DNA from: Streptococcus sp. HMSC034E03
GTDB taxonomy: Bacteria > Bacillota > Bacilli > Lactobacillales > Streptococcaceae
Assembly (NCBI RefSeq): GCF_001811505.1
Contig: NZ_KV804996.1
Coordinates: 32,075 to 96,074 of the forward strand
DNA: 64,000 nt
Direction of reading: 5' to 3'
Shown: piece by piece, positions 25,387 to 35,648 of the stretch
Numbering within the stretch: position 1 is the stretch's first letter
How the letters are laid out: each line of letters begins with the position of its first letter
Notes under the pieces: generated by a model
Databases searched by the model: none
Told to the model about the DNA's origin: nothing
The model's input: the letters and a program-made list of their open reading frames with translations, nothing else
Position numbers and translations under genes: made by a program

Positions 25387-26931
25387 ATGAATATTCAAGA
25401 AGAAATTAAGAAACGTCGTACCTTTGCCATCATCTCTCACCCGGACGCGGGGAAAACAACCATTACTGAGCAGTTGCTCTACTTTGGGGGCGAGATTCGT
25501 GAGGCTGGTACCGTAAAAGGAAAGAAAACTGGGACTTTTGCCAAGTCTGACTGGATGGATATCGAGAAGCAGCGTGGGATTTCCGTTACTTCATCTGTTA
25601 TGCAATTTGACTACGACGGCAAGCGCGTGAATATCCTAGACACACCAGGGCACGAGGACTTCTCAGAAGACACCTATCGTACCTTGATGGCGGTGGATGC
25701 TGCTGTTATGGTCGTGGACTCTGCCAAGGGTATCGAGGCTCAAACCAAGAAATTGTTTGAGGTCGTGAAACACCGTGGCATTCCAGTCTTTACCTTTATG
25801 AACAAGCTAGACCGTGACGGTCGTGAGCCACTGGACCTCTTGCAAGAATTAGAAGAAGTCTTGGGCATTGCGAGCTATCCGATGAACTGGCCAATCGGGA
25901 TGGGGAAAGCCTTTGAAGGACTCTATGACCTATATAATCAACGCTTGGAACTTTACAAGGGGGATGAGCGTTTTGCTAGCCTAGAAGATGGAGACAAGCT
26001 TTTTGGAAGCAATCCTTTCTATGAGCAAGTCAAAGACGATATTGAGCTTTTAAATGAAGCTGGGAATGAGTTTTCAGAGGAAGCAATCCTTGCTGGAGAA
26101 TTGACGCCTGTCTTCTTCGGTTCAGCCCTGACAAACTTTGGTGTGCAGACCTTCCTTGAAACCTTCCTCAAGTTTGCTCCAGAACCACATGGGCATAAGA
26201 AAACAGATGGCGAAATTGTGGATCCTTACGACAAGGATTTCTCAGGATTTGTCTTTAAAATCCAAGCCAACATGGACCCTCGTCACCGTGACCGTATTGC
26301 CTTTGTCCGTATCGTGTCAGGTGAATTTGAGCGTGGGATGAGTGTTAATCTGCCTCGTACTGGTAAGGGAGCTAAACTGTCTAATGTCACTCAGTTTATG
26401 GCGGAAAGTCGTGAGAATGTGACCAATGCCGTGGCAGGTGATATTATTGGAGTTTACGATACCGGTACTTATCAGGTTGGGGATACCTTGACAGTTGGAA
26501 AAAATAAATTTGAATTTGAACCTCTGCCAACCTTTACACCTGAAATTTTCATGAAAGTTTCTGCTAAGAACGTTATGAAACAAAAATCCTTCCACAAGGG
26601 AATGGAACAGTTGGTACAAGAAGGAGCCGTCCAGCTTTATAAGAATTACCAAACAGGCGAGTACATGCTAGGTGCTGTTGGTCAACTCCAGTTTGAAGTC
26701 TTTAAACACCGTATGGAAGGCGAGTACAATGCGGAAGTGGTCATGAGCCCAATGGGTAAAAAAACCGTTCGTTGGATCAAGCCTGAGGACTTAGATGAAC
26801 GGATGTCATCAAGCCGAAATATCTTGGCCAAAGACCGCTTTGACCAACCTGTCTTCCTCTTTGAAAACGACTTTGCCCTCCGCTGGTTTGCGGACAAGTA
26901 TCCAGACGTAGAGTTGGAAGAAAAGATGTAG
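25387..26931 (+). CDS. prfC: Peptide chain release factor 3
   Basis: RF3 is a GTPase that removes RF1/RF2 from the ribosome after termination. The 514-residue protein has the G motifs SHPDAGKTT (about residue 18), DTPGHEDFS (about residue 84) and NKLDRDG (about residue 139), followed by the EF-G-like domains. The ATG follows an AAAGAAAGAGA region. It is monocistronic, followed by a cluster of hairpins. Confidence 0.96.
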   Translation: MNIQEEIKKRRTFAIISHPDAGKTTITEQLLYFGGEIREAGTVKGKKTGTFAKSDWMDIEKQRGISVTSSVMQFDYDGKRVNILDTPGHEDFSEDTYRTLMAVDAAVMVVDSAKGIEAQTKKLFEVVKHRGIPVFTFMNKLDRDGREPLDLLQELEEVLGIASYPMNWPIGMGKAFEGLYDLYNQRLELYKGDERFASLEDGDKLFGSNPFYEQVKDDIELLNEAGNEFSEEAILAGELTPVFFGSALTNFGVQTFLETFLKFAPEPHGHKKTDGEIVDPYDKDFSGFVFKIQANMDPRHRDRIAFVRIVSGEFERGMSVNLPRTGKGAKLSNVTQFMAESRENVTNAVAGDIIGVYDTGTYQVGDTLTVGKNKFEFEPLPTFTPEIFMKVSAKNVMKQKSFHKGMEQLVQEGAVQLYKNYQTGEYMLGAVGQLQFEVFKHRMEGEYNAEVVMSPMGKKTVRWIKPEDLDERMSSSRNILAKDRFDQPVFLFENDFALRWFADKYPDVELEEKM

Positions 26932-27179
26932 ATCGCCAAAGTTACTTGATTGTATAACAATCTAAGTAACTAACGCCAAGTTTCTATGGGACTTGGCTAG
27001 GCGCTCTACTAGTAAAGTTTTACGAATATTATCGATTCGTAAAACTTTACGTCGTAACGATTAGATAGTGTATGACCTAACCACCTTACTAACTCATCGG
27101 CGAAAAATAATCGTTTTCGCGTTTTCGTGTCCTAATGAAAAAAGAGTGCCTGAGTTGGTAACTTGCCTTAAAACTATTG

Positions 27180-27214
27180 CAAAAAGCCAAGAAAATCCCT
27201 TCCTTGGCTTTTGT
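27180..27214. terminator. Bidirectional terminator
   Basis: AAAAGCCAAG pairs with CTTGGCTTTT and has T-runs on both sides. It is the likely end of the prfC transcript. Confidence 0.7.
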
Positions 27215-27239
27215 TGTAGCTCGCTATTTAGAATTTTCT

Positions 27240-27271
27240 TAAAACTCCGTCCCGATTTGGGACGGAGTTTA
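27240..27271 (-). terminator. Terminator of the arc operon
   Basis: A perfect 12-bp stem, AAACTCCGTCCC with GGGACGGAGTTT, is followed on the minus strand by a short TTTT. It lies just past the stop of the peptidase gene. Confidence 0.7.
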
Positions 27272-27280
27272 GGAGGTCTT

Positions 27281-28609
27281 TTAGGTCGCTAATCGGTAAA
27301 CAGCTTCAGCATAGATATCCATAGCATGATAGAGATCATCTAAGATAGCATATTCATTTGCTTGGTGTTCTGTTTGCTCTCTTCCTGGGAAGAGGGCACC
27401 AAAAGCGACACAGTTTGGCATCGTACGTGCAAAGGTTGCACCGCCAGATGATAGAGCGGGACTATTGTCACCAGTTTTTTCTTGATAAACCTGCATGAGA
27501 GTAGTGACGAGTGTGCTATCTCTTGCAACGTAAAGTGGTGCTAGGTAGTCAAATTCATGGTAGCTAAGTTGGTAAGCTTTTGCGCACTCTATCAGCTGAT
27601 TAACCAGGGCATCCTTGTCTGCAAGGACTGGGATTCGAATATCAATTCGAATTTCAGAACTTTCGGGAGTAATGGTTAAGGCAGCTACATTAAAGGATAA
27701 ATGTCCAGAAGGCTGGTCGCTGATATCACCAAAGATTCCTTTTCCTTGACCATCTTGACCAACTTTTTTGGCAAGAAATGTAAGTGCAGGATGGGATTGA
27801 ATGGAATCAAGCACGGTGGCTAATCGAATGACTGCATTAATCCCTTGGCTAGCATCCTTGGCATGCTTAGATACTCCTAGAACAGTAAGGTTCTGGTCAT
27901 TTTGTTGATAATCGTAGCCAGCAGCTATTAGGCCTGCCTGGATCTGATCCATAAGTGGTCCTTGATAGGTTGCCTTATCAGGAACTACATTAAAGGCTCC
28001 ACCTACATCTAAGGCCAGTTGTTCTGATCCAGGTCCATGAAGTTTGACCTGAAGGAGCCCTTTTTCTGCATAGGTTAATGGGAATGATGAGTCAGGAGCA
28101 AATCCCATGCTGGCTTGTTCTTCAATGGCATTATATCTTGCCATACAACGCCAAAGGGTTTCTTCATCAGTACCAAATATGAACCGAACCCGTTTTTTGA
28201 ATTGAATTCCTTGGTCAAGCAGGCTTTTGACTGCGTAAAGGGCTGCAAGAGATGGCCCTTTATCATCCTGGGCTCCCCGACCATAAATCCGCCCATCTCT
28301 GATACTAGCTTCAAATGGAGGAGTTTCCCAGTCTGTCAAATCGCCTGCAGGAACTACATCTAGGTGGCAGAGGATGGCAAGGAGATCCCCCTCACCAACT
28401 TCTGCATACCCATAATATCCTTGAGGATCAAGGTAGGTTTTAAAACCAAGTTCTTGACATAAGTCCAGCGTTTTTTTCAGGACATCTTGAATTGCTTGAC
28501 CAAAGGGAGTGCCATTTTCACCTTCATTGAGAACAGAAGGATAAGAGATGATTGTTTTCAAACTTTGAAGAAAATCCTCTTTGATTGATTCTGTAATATA
28601 GGATTTCAT
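27281..28609 (-). CDS. M20-family dipeptidase at the end of the arc operon
   Basis: The 442-residue protein is a PepV/Sapep-like metallopeptidase. Zinc-site motifs are present: LCHLDVVPAGD (about residue 87), GRGAQDDKGP (about residue 115), FGTDEET (about residue 150) and EHQANEYA near the C-terminus. I chose the ATG at 28609; the frame open to 28717 is poor. It begins 17 bases after the arcD stop, so it is co-transcribed with arcDCBA. The context suggests release of arginine or other amino acids from dipeptides to feed the pathway, as proposed for ArcT-type genes; that substrate is inference. Confidence 0.85.
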   Translation of the reverse strand: MKSYITESIKEDFLQSLKTIISYPSVLNEGENGTPFGQAIQDVLKKTLDLCQELGFKTYLDPQGYYGYAEVGEGDLLAILCHLDVVPAGDLTDWETPPFEASIRDGRIYGRGAQDDKGPSLAALYAVKSLLDQGIQFKKRVRFIFGTDEETLWRCMARYNAIEEQASMGFAPDSSFPLTYAEKGLLQVKLHGPGSEQLALDVGGAFNVVPDKATYQGPLMDQIQAGLIAAGYDYQQNDQNLTVLGVSKHAKDASQGINAVIRLATVLDSIQSHPALTFLAKKVGQDGQGKGIFGDISDQPSGHLSFNVAALTITPESSEIRIDIRIPVLADKDALVNQLIECAKAYQLSYHEFDYLAPLYVARDSTLVTTLMQVYQEKTGDNSPALSSGGATFARTMPNCVAFGALFPGREQTEHQANEYAILDDLYHAMDIYAEAVYRLAT

Positions 28610-28626
28610 CCGTATTTCCCTCTTTA

Positions 28627-30135
28627 TTATAAGAATGGCACAAAGGTACCTAAGATAAGAAGTAGAATACTTGCAACGACAATGACGATGACAAGTTTTC
28701 CGACAAATTTCCACCAAGTTCCAAGGCTGACACGACCAAGAGCAAGAGCACCCATAACAATACCTGAAGTAGGAGTTACAAGGTTAAGGACACCAGATGC
28801 AGATTGGTAGGCAGTGACGATCAGGCTTGCTTTAACATTGACGAACTCTCCAAGGGGAGCCATGATACCCATAGTTGCACTAGCAAGACCAGATGAAGAA
28901 GGAATGAGGAAGGACATAGGTAGGTAGAAGATATAGGTCAATACGATGAAGATTTGAGGAGAAAGACCTTGAAGGCCAACTTCACCCCAGTGTAGGATGG
29001 TTGCAGTAATCATACCATCGTTCATGATAACTTGGATACCACGAGCAACCGCACAAATCAAGGCTACTGAAAGCAAATCTGCAGCACCAGTTAGGAAGGT
29101 TGAGACAATCTTGCTTTCTTTGAGACCATAGACAACACCGATCAAAATCCCCATAACGGCAAAGAGCATAGCGCCTTCTGGGAAGTACCAGCTACCAAAT
29201 GATAGAGCATCTGAACCGATAACTCCTCCAATTACAGGAAGACCGATTAACCAATTCTTGAAGTCTTCAAATACAGTAACATGCAAATCAACCCAAGGGA
29301 TGAAACTTGCAATCATAATGATAAAGGTTAATACAAATAAAGCGAGGACATGTTTTTGTTTCTTGCTCAAGGTAGATGGTGCATCATCGTTTTCTGAAAC
29401 ATTAAAGTGTTTAATATCTTCTTCGCGTTGAGCGTAAACGAGTGATTTAGTCGGATCTTTTTGAATCTTTTCTGCATAACGATAGACAAAGTAAGTGCTG
29501 ATACCTGTCATTACAAACCAGAAGATAACACGGAGAATAACCCCATCCATAGAAGAGATTCCCGCAGTATCAGAGGCAATAACAGTAGCAAATGGATTCA
29601 ATGTAGATGCCAAACAACCAACTTGAGAACCTAGTAAGATGATGCCTACGGCAGTGATACTGTCAAAACCAACTGCCATCATTACAGGAATAAGAAGGGG
29701 GTAGAAGGCCATGGTTTCTTCCCCCATACCATAAGTAGTTCCTCCAAGTGCGAAGAGGGGCATGAGGATGAGAATCAACATTTTTTCGCGGCCCTTGTAT
29801 TTTTTTACGATGGAGGCAATCCCTACATCGAGTGTACCAGTAGCGTTTACGACGCCAAGGAAACCTCCGACCATAAGGATAAAGAATGCAACGTCGATTG
29901 CTGCGCTAGTTGGTTCGTGACCGAGCATGGCACGAATTGGTGCCATGAGGACATCGTAAATCCCTTGAGGATTTGAGTCAACAGTTTGATAGGTACCTGC
30001 GATGAGGTTACCTGCTTCATTGGTATCATACTTACCTGCAGGAATGACCCAGGTCAAAAATGCCATAATGGCAATGATGATGATCAAAACAGTGTATGAT
30101 GAGGGCATTTGAAACCTTTTTTTATTTTCACTCAT
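28627..30135 (-). CDS. arcD: Arginine-ornithine antiporter (YfcC-type ArcD)
   Basis: The 502-residue membrane protein has about twelve hydrophobic segments and belongs to the YfcC / C4-dicarboxylate-carrier-like family, used as ArcD in mitis-group streptococci. Segments such as LILMPLFALGGTTYGMGEET and PSSSGLASATMGIMAPL carry the family's Gly- and Ser-rich re-entrant motifs. It would exchange arginine for ornithine without energy cost. It lies between arcC and the dipeptidase. The exact substrate is taken from operon context. Confidence 0.85.
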   Translation of the reverse strand: MSENKKRFQMPSSYTVLIIIIAIMAFLTWVIPAGKYDTNEAGNLIAGTYQTVDSNPQGIYDVLMAPIRAMLGHEPTSAAIDVAFFILMVGGFLGVVNATGTLDVGIASIVKKYKGREKMLILILMPLFALGGTTYGMGEETMAFYPLLIPVMMAVGFDSITAVGIILLGSQVGCLASTLNPFATVIASDTAGISSMDGVILRVIFWFVMTGISTYFVYRYAEKIQKDPTKSLVYAQREEDIKHFNVSENDDAPSTLSKKQKHVLALFVLTFIIMIASFIPWVDLHVTVFEDFKNWLIGLPVIGGVIGSDALSFGSWYFPEGAMLFAVMGILIGVVYGLKESKIVSTFLTGAADLLSVALICAVARGIQVIMNDGMITATILHWGEVGLQGLSPQIFIVLTYIFYLPMSFLIPSSSGLASATMGIMAPLGEFVNVKASLIVTAYQSASGVLNLVTPTSGIVMGALALGRVSLGTWWKFVGKLVIVIVVASILLLILGTFVPFL

Positions 30136-30228
30136 TTGTTTTTCCTCCTAAACTATGTCACACAGTATAAAAACGAATGATGTGGCAAGAGTGCTGACTA
30201 AACTTTCTTGAAAGGTATGACTAAACTA

Positions 30229-31176
30229 TTATTCTTTCACGATGATTGTTCCGCTATCAGATTCAATCAAGGCTCCCAAATTGCCGAGGGAAGTGATGAC
30301 GGCTTTTCCTGCTGGACGATTGGTTACAAAATCAATGGCAGCTTGGATTTTTGGTAGCATACTACCAGGAGCAAATTGCCCCTCTTGGATGTATTCTTGG
30401 ACTTGGCTAACAGTTACCTGCTCCAATTTTTCTTGATTTGGTTTGTTATAGTTGACATAAGCATAATCTACGCCAGTTAAAATGATGAAGAGATCTGCTT
30501 CGACTAGCTCTGCCAAGCATTGCGATGCAAAATCCTTATCGATGACAGCTTCTACCCCTGAGAAGTAACCGTTTTCATTTTTAATTACAGGAATACCTCC
30601 ACCGCCTGCTGCGATGACAACTTGACCTGCGTTTAGCAATGCTCGGATACTATCGATTTCTTTGATGTGAATAGGTTTTGGCGAAGCAACGACTTTACGC
30701 CAACCACGACCTGAATCCTCTTTAAAGGTAGCTCCAGTTCGTTCACTTTCTACTTTGGCATCTTCTTCTGAGTAGAATGGACCAATGGGTTTACTTGGAT
30801 TGAGAAAGGCAGGATCATTCTTGTCCACGACAACTTGTGTGACAACAGAAACGACAGTTTTATCAAGATGAATATCCTGTAAAGCATTTTCCAGAGCATT
30901 CTGGAGCCAAAAACCGATGCTACCCTCAGTCATAGCAACAAGTGAATCGAGAGGAAAGGCAGGATTTTTTTCGGAATTGGCTGCTAGGTGTTGGAGGAGA
31001 AGGTTACCAACTTGCGGTCCATTGCCATGGGTGATAATCAATTCATCACCATTTTGGATGAGTTTTACGAGATGGCGTGCTGTTTCTGCCAGAGCAGCTT
31101 CTTGAGCTTGAGCAGATGGATCTGTGGAAAGAATGGCATTTCCTCCAAGAGCGACAACGATTTTACGATGAGACAT
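30229..31176 (-). CDS. arcC: Carbamate kinase
   Basis: ArcC makes ATP from carbamoyl phosphate in the last step of the arginine deiminase pathway. The 315-residue protein has VALGGNAIL near the N-terminus, [12 protein letters not shown] (about residues 50-61), and AAGGGGIPV (about residues 198-206). The ATG at 31176 has an AAAGGAG site; I rejected the nine-residue longer frame. It is separated from arcB by 258 bases that include a terminator-like hairpin. Confidence 0.96.
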   Translation of the reverse strand: MSHRKIVVALGGNAILSTDPSAQAQEAALAETARHLVKLIQNGDELIITHGNGPQVGNLLLQHLAANSEKNPAFPLDSLVAMTEGSIGFWLQNALENALQDIHLDKTVVSVVTQVVVDKNDPAFLNPSKPIGPFYSEEDAKVESERTGATFKEDSGRGWRKVVASPKPIHIKEIDSIRALLNAGQVVIAAGGGGIPVIKNENGYFSGVEAVIDKDFASQCLAELVEADLFIILTGVDYAYVNYNKPNQEKLEQVTVSQVQEYIQEGQFAPGSMLPKIQAAIDFVTNRPAGKAVITSLGNLGALIESDSGTIIVKE

Positions 31177-31375
31177 GAGCGCTCCTTTCTTTTGGATGAA
31201 CAAAAGCCAATTTTGGTTAAAGGCTTGGATTTGGAAGTTGAGAAGAAAGACTTTGTAGGGACGAGTTGAGTTGGAATTTCGAAATGCGAATAACTGGAAG
31301 GCAGTTACTTGTTATGAGGTTTTTTCTTGAATGGTGACTATTGGGGAATTCCAACTCAGAGCTCGTAACTACTAC

Positions 31376-31413
31376 AAAAAGGGACTGGACTAAAACACTA
31401 GTCTCAGCCCCTA
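31376..31413 (-). terminator. Terminator-like hairpin between arcB and arcC
   Basis: On the minus strand GGGGCTGAGACTA pairs with TAGTC-CAGTCCC and runs into TTTTT. A second inverted pair, GAGTTGGAATTTC / GAATTCCAACTC (about 31266 and 31347), occupies the rest of the gap. Partial termination would lower arcC and arcD relative to arcA and arcB. Confidence 0.65.
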
Positions 31414-31434
31414 AGCTGTTTCTTATAGTCGGTA

Positions 31435-32451
31435 TCACACTTTAGGAATGTAGAGATTTCCTAGTGTAGCAGCCATAACGGCTTTGATGGTGTGCATACG
31501 ATTTTCTGCTTGATCAAACTGACGAGCATATTTGCTATGGAAGACCTCATCAGTTACTTCCATTTCTTTTACGCCAAATTTCTCAGCTACTTGTCTGCCG
31601 TAGATTGTGTTCGTATCATGAAAGGCTGGTAAGCAGTGTAGGAAGATCAAGTTTTCATTATTTGCTTTCTTAACGAGGTCCATATTGACTTGGTAAGGTT
31701 TAAGCATAGCTACGCGTTCTGCGAATTTATCTTCTTCACCCATAGATACCCAAACATCAGTGTAAAGGACATCAGCCCCTTTTACAGCTTGATCAGCATC
31801 TTCTGTGATGAGAATGTGAGCCCCACTTTCTTTGGCATATCCCTCAGCCAGTGCAACAACTGCTTGATCTGGGAAGAGTTCTTTTGGTGAAAAGACATGA
31901 ACGTTCACACCAAGGATTGCTCCTGTTACTAGAAGGCTATTGGCAACATTGTTACGACCGTCACCACAGTAAACCAATGTCAAACCTTCAAGATGTCCGA
32001 AATTTTCTAGTACTGTCAAGTAGTCTGCAAGCATTTGAGTTGGGTGCCATTTATCCGTCAAGCCATTCCAAACAGGAACACCAGAGAATTCAGCTAATTC
32101 TTCAACCATATCTTGACTAAAACCACGGAATTCAATACCATCAAACATACGTCCCAAAACTTTTGCGGTATCTTCCGTAGTTTCTTTTTTACCTAGTTGA
32201 ATATCGTTGGCCCCCAGGTATTCTGGATGTGCACCAAGATCGATTGCAGCAGTTGTGAAGGCTGCGCGTGTACGGGTAGAAGTTTTTTCGAATAAAAGAG
32301 CAATATTTTTACCAGCTAGATAGCGGTGTTCGATGTTTCGTTTTTTAAGATCCTTCAAGTGAGCTGAAAGTCCAATCAAATATTCGAGCTCTGCACGGGT
32401 AAAATCTTTTTCAGCTAGAAAACTTCTTCCTTGAAATACTGAATGTATCAT
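31435..32451 (-). CDS. arcB: Ornithine carbamoyltransferase, catabolic
   Basis: ArcB converts citrulline and phosphate to ornithine and carbamoyl phosphate. The 338-residue protein has the carbamoyl-phosphate motif [11 protein letters not shown] (about residues 54-64), the [10 protein letters not shown] loop and DEVFHSKYA near the end. Length and context point to the catabolic enzyme. It follows arcA after 64 bases. Confidence 0.96.
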   Translation of the reverse strand: MIHSVFQGRSFLAEKDFTRAELEYLIGLSAHLKDLKKRNIEHRYLAGKNIALLFEKTSTRTRAAFTTAAIDLGAHPEYLGANDIQLGKKETTEDTAKVLGRMFDGIEFRGFSQDMVEELAEFSGVPVWNGLTDKWHPTQMLADYLTVLENFGHLEGLTLVYCGDGRNNVANSLLVTGAILGVNVHVFSPKELFPDQAVVALAEGYAKESGAHILITEDADQAVKGADVLYTDVWVSMGEEDKFAERVAMLKPYQVNMDLVKKANNENLIFLHCLPAFHDTNTIYGRQVAEKFGVKEMEVTDEVFHSKYARQFDQAENRMHTIKAVMAATLGNLYIPKV

Positions 32452-32515
32452 TCTATATATCCTTTTCTAACAAGCATGATTCTGCTAGCAGATGCTAGGC
32501 AGAAATAGGAAGAAT

Positions 32516-33745
32516 TTAAATGTCTTCGCGTTCAAACGGCATTGACATACAACGAGGTCCACCACGACCGCGTACCAACTCCCTGCCGCGAATCTTAATG
32601 AGACGAAGTCCATGTTCTTCAAGTTTCTTATTGGTCACAGTGTTGCGTTCATAAACGACTACGACACCTGGTGCGATAGCGAGTGTGTTAGAGCCATCAT
32701 TCCATTGTTCACGAGCAGCTGCAACGATATTCCCATCACCACAAGGAATGAGTGTAACTTTTTCTAAACCAAGGTTTTGAGCAAGGAGCTCTGCCAAATC
32801 TCCTTTTTCTTCAACAATCTTGAGTTCTTCATTTTCGTAAGTGACGGAATAGACGCGAAGATTGCCTTGGATTTCTGGGTGGATTGTAAATTTGTCATAG
32901 TCTACCATGGTGAAGACAGTATCCAAGTGCATGAACTTACGGCTGTTTGAAAATTCAAAAGCCAAAACTTTCTTGAAGCCAACCTTCTTTTTGAAGATAT
33001 TAACCAAAAGTTTTTCGATAGAAGCGGCATCAGTCCGTTGAGAGATCCCAACTGCTAGGACATCTTTTGAAAGAACAAGTTCATCTCCACCTTCAATCCG
33101 AGTAGTTTCTTCACGGTTATAGATGAGCTCTACTTTGCCACCATAAATTGGGTGATGCTTGAAGATGTACTTACCATAAAGTGTTTCGCGATTGCGTGTA
33201 TCGGCGTACATGTGATTAAGTGATACTGCATTCCCGATAGTCGCAAATGGGTCGCGGGTGAAGTAAAGGTTTGGCATTGGATCGATGGCAAATGGATAGT
33301 CAGATTCAACCAAGTCAGTTAATCCTTTGCCTTCTTCAGGGATGTCAGGCAATTCAACTTTTTGAACACCTGCCATTGTTTTCTTGATCAGTTCAAGATT
33401 GTCGTCAATATCATGAAGCAGTTTTCGGATGGCATTTTTAGTTTGTCGACCACGAATATTTGCTTCGTTGAGATATTCTTCGATGAACTGGTCGCGTATT
33501 TCTGGAGAAGTTAATGATTCAGCAGCTAACTGTTCAAGATAGAGCACTTCGATTCCTTCGTCACGGAGTGCTTGAGCAAAGGCGTCGTGTTCACTTTGGG
33601 CATCTGCTAAAAATGGGATGTCATCAAAGAGCAACCTCTCAAGGTGATCTGGCATCAAGTTTTCTAATTCTTGACCCGGACGGTGCAACATAACTTTTTT
33701 CAGTTTCCCAATTTCTGAGAAAACATGAATTGGATGTGAAGACAT
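32516..33745 (-). CDS. arcA: Arginine deiminase
   Basis: ArcA hydrolyses arginine to citrulline and ammonia. The 409-residue protein has the guanidino-modifying fold with [35 protein letters not shown], and the nucleophile Cys399 in [11 protein letters not shown] near the end. It is the first gene of the operon and has an AGGAGGATCCAC leader. A cre box at 33785 predicts CcpA repression. Ammonia from this enzyme protects oral streptococci from acid. No arcR or argR gene is in the window. Confidence 0.97.
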   Translation of the reverse strand: MSSHPIHVFSEIGKLKKVMLHRPGQELENLMPDHLERLLFDDIPFLADAQSEHDAFAQALRDEGIEVLYLEQLAAESLTSPEIRDQFIEEYLNEANIRGRQTKNAIRKLLHDIDDNLELIKKTMAGVQKVELPDIPEEGKGLTDLVESDYPFAIDPMPNLYFTRDPFATIGNAVSLNHMYADTRNRETLYGKYIFKHHPIYGGKVELIYNREETTRIEGGDELVLSKDVLAVGISQRTDAASIEKLLVNIFKKKVGFKKVLAFEFSNSRKFMHLDTVFTMVDYDKFTIHPEIQGNLRVYSVTYENEELKIVEEKGDLAELLAQNLGLEKVTLIPCGDGNIVAAAREQWNDGSNTLAIAPGVVVVYERNTVTNKKLEEHGLRLIKIRGRELVRGRGGPRCMSMPFEREDI

Positions 33746-33784
33746 GTGGATCCTCCTTTTTTTCTCGTGTGTACCAAATGATAT

Positions 33785-33798
33785 TGGTATCGCTTACA
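33785..33798. promoter_or_regulatory. cre box upstream of arcA
   Basis: TGGTATCGCTTACA is, on the minus strand, TGTAAGCGATACCA. This matches TGWAANCGNTNWCA at 13 of 14 positions. It lies about 40-53 bases before the arcA ATG. Confidence 0.7.
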
Positions 33799-34044
33799 AG
33801 CTAATAGTATCACAAATTAATATGCATTACAAGGGATATGATAAGGCCTAAAAGGCTTTAAAATGGCTATTTTAAAGGATTTCTTACATTTTTTTATAAG
33901 AATATTCACAAATATACATGTTAAGTTAACTTATTTTTATATTCTATAAAATTTATGCATAAAAATATTTTTAAAATTTTTTAAAAAAATTTTTGAGATA
34001 GTAGAAAAAGGTGGATTTTTTGAGGTGAAAAGTTTGTTGAAATA
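33799..34044. other. AT-rich arc upstream region
   Basis: The region has no ORF and is very AT-rich, especially 33890-34000. ArgR-type sites could be hidden in stretches such as 33899-33922, but I could not separate them from background. Confidence 0.35.
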
Positions 34045-34090
34045 AAAAAATCCCTTAGACTGGAACGAAACATTCTAGTCTAAGGGAATG
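34045..34090 (-). terminator. Terminator of the second CPBP gene
   Basis: TCCCTTAGACT (34051) and AGTCTAAGGGA (34077) form an 11-bp perfect stem, followed on the minus strand by seven T. Confidence 0.9.
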
Positions 34091-34102
34091 GATAGTTGGG
34101 TA

Positions 34103-34795
34103 TTAGATACCGAAATTCTTCATAAAAATTGTGAAGAGTGCCAGTAAGATGAAGCTGATACTATTAAGTAGCATATGGACCGAGATAGACATTTCCAAAC
34201 GTCGTGTACGATAAGCAGTCCAAGTGAGGACGGCAGACATCCAGCCATAAATCAAGAAGGAAGGGAGATTAGAAGGTCTGTGCGCAAGGAGGAAAATCAA
34301 CCAACCAATGACATAGCCAAACTTTTCGTAGCCTTGGAAGAGTTTGGTAGGAATAATCCCGCGACAAATAATTTCTTCACAAATAGGTGCGATTAAAACG
34401 ATGAGGAAGAAACTGCTAATCAGAGAGCTTTCAGAAATAAGGTTGTTAATTACTTGCTGATTAGAAGTTGTTGTTTGTTTTATGAGTTGTAGCCAGATGC
34501 CACCTACAAGATTTCCAACAAAGATTGTCAAATAACTCAAAACAATACGAGGGACATCATTAATCGCTAAGAGTTTAGGTTTAAATACCAGCAACTTGCT
34601 CTTATGGGCACCGAACAAAAAGATGGCGATGACAAGAATCGAAATAAGAGCTACGATAAGTGTTGACCAGATAGGATCGATCTGACTTAGTGCTAGTAGA
34701 GCTAGAGTTTGCATCGGGATTTGAGAGAGAAAGATAGCTACTAACAAAATCCCAAACCAAGCGAGTCGTTTACGAAAATCTTTAAAAAAGTTCAT
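34103..34795 (-). CDS. CPBP-family intramembrane protease
   Basis: The 230-residue membrane protein has about seven hydrophobic segments. It has the CPBP motifs CEEIICRGIIP (about residue 140), a second block FLLAHRPSNLPSFLIYGW, and SVHMLLNS near the C-terminus. The middle histidine block is shorter than in the homologue at 17307, but the catalytic residues Glu-Glu, Arg and His are present. The ATG follows TAGGAGA. Function in the cell is unknown; such genes are common in streptococci. Confidence 0.78.
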   Translation of the reverse strand: MNFFKDFRKRLAWFGILLVAIFLSQIPMQTLALLALSQIDPIWSTLIVALISILVIAIFLFGAHKSKLLVFKPKLLAINDVPRIVLSYLTIFVGNLVGGIWLQLIKQTTTSNQQVINNLISESSLISSFFLIVLIAPICEEIICRGIIPTKLFQGYEKFGYVIGWLIFLLAHRPSNLPSFLIYGWMSAVLTWTAYRTRRLEMSISVHMLLNSISFILLALFTIFMKNFGI

Positions 34796-34855
34796 TGATA
34801 TGTCTCCTAAAATTTTTATCTAATTATAGCACAATTGCTGAGAGGATTCTATTTG

Positions 34856-35488
34856 TTACCATAAGAGGAAGGTACAAACGACAAATAGAATATCCCGAAT
34901 CAAATGACCGTAGAATGATACCTCCTGTCTCAAATTTTTTGGGAATAAAAAACTGAGAAATAGAGCACCAAGGCCAATATAAAAAGCAATCGATAAAATG
35001 GTGATTGGGTTACGTAGGAAGATTAAAATAGAAATGATGATGACGGAAAATCTCACTTCCTTACTACTGGAATTTTTTTGTAACCTTCTCCATTTTTTCA
35101 AGGGGAGAAAGGTAACGAGATCAACTCCAAAGAGAAAAAAGAAGGAGGGAAGGATGAGTTCTACAGCTTCTTTTTGAAGTAAGTTAACAGTGACGATACT
35201 CTCTGACAGAACAAGTCCAACCCCGCAGAGGTTGACCACAATCATCATACTATAAAATAAAAAGATAAAGCGACTCCTATCAATCAGTCTATCTCTTTTC
35301 AGGTTGTGACTAGATAAATAATGCATAAAGGCACAGGACCCAGATAAGCCCAATAAAGCCAGTAGAAAATAAAAACAGGATTGTTTGAGGGCCAGAGAGG
35401 TTCCAGAACAAAAGATACAACTACAAAATGCCAGTTGGATTAAGACAAAGAACAAGAGTAGTCGAATTGATTTCATGACTTTTTCCAT
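34856..35488 (-). CDS. Membrane protein of unknown function
   Basis: The 210-residue protein has about six hydrophobic segments separated by short basic loops (KRDRLIDRSR, KKWRRLQKNSSSKE). No enzymatic motif is visible and I do not recognise a family. The first ATG has a GGGGAT site; a second ATG four codons in lacks one. It lies between the CPBP protease and trkH, with its own gap on both sides. Confidence 0.55.
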   Translation of the reverse strand: MEKVMKSIRLLLFFVLIQLAFCSCIFCSGTSLALKQSCFYFLLALLGLSGSCAFMHYLSSHNLKRDRLIDRSRFIFLFYSMMIVVNLCGVGLVLSESIVTVNLLQKEAVELILPSFFFLFGVDLVTFLPLKKWRRLQKNSSSKEVRFSVIIISILIFLRNPITILSIAFYIGLGALFLSFLFPKNLRQEVSFYGHLIRDILFVVCTFLLW

Positions 35489-35589
35489 AAAGTATCCCCT
35501 ATATTTTTTTCTTATTATAGCTAAAAGATAGGAGAGAAAAATCCTTAAATTCCCAATTGTCGATTTTTAGAGCTGTCTTGTCTTTTGAA

Positions 35590-35632
35590 ACGAAAAAATC
35601 CCCTTCAAGCTGTGTTTTGAAGGGAGATTAAA
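35590..35632 (-). terminator. Terminator of trkA-trkH
   Basis: On the minus strand ATCTCCCTTCAA pairs with TTGAAGGGGAT and is followed by TTTTTT. Confidence 0.85.
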
Positions 35633-35648
35633 TCTTAAGTTAATCCTT

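Larger units (their letters stand above)
26938..27271. other. Hairpin cluster between prfC and the peptidase gene
   Basis: Six inverted repeats lie in about 330 bases with no credible gene. They are AGTTACTT..ATTGT / ACAAT..AAGTAACT (about 26948-26972), GCCAAGT / ACTTGGC (about 26976-26999), a perfect 16-bp pair starting GTAAAGTTTTACG (27012-27027 with 27035-27050), TTACTAACTCA / TGAGTTGGTAA (27086, 27151) enclosing GCGAAAA / TTTTCGC (27100, 27114), AAAAGCCAAG / CTTGGCTTTT (27182-27212), and AAACTCCGTCCC / GGGACGGAGTTT (27242-27270). Confidence 0.75.

Noticed and set aside
27068-27292. Plus-strand frame of 74 codons after prfC
   Set aside because: It runs through several hairpins and a terminator, with no ribosome site.
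33890-34000. ArgR boxes before arcA
   Set aside because: The region is so AT-rich that ARG-box-like matches occur by chance; no convincing pair stands out.
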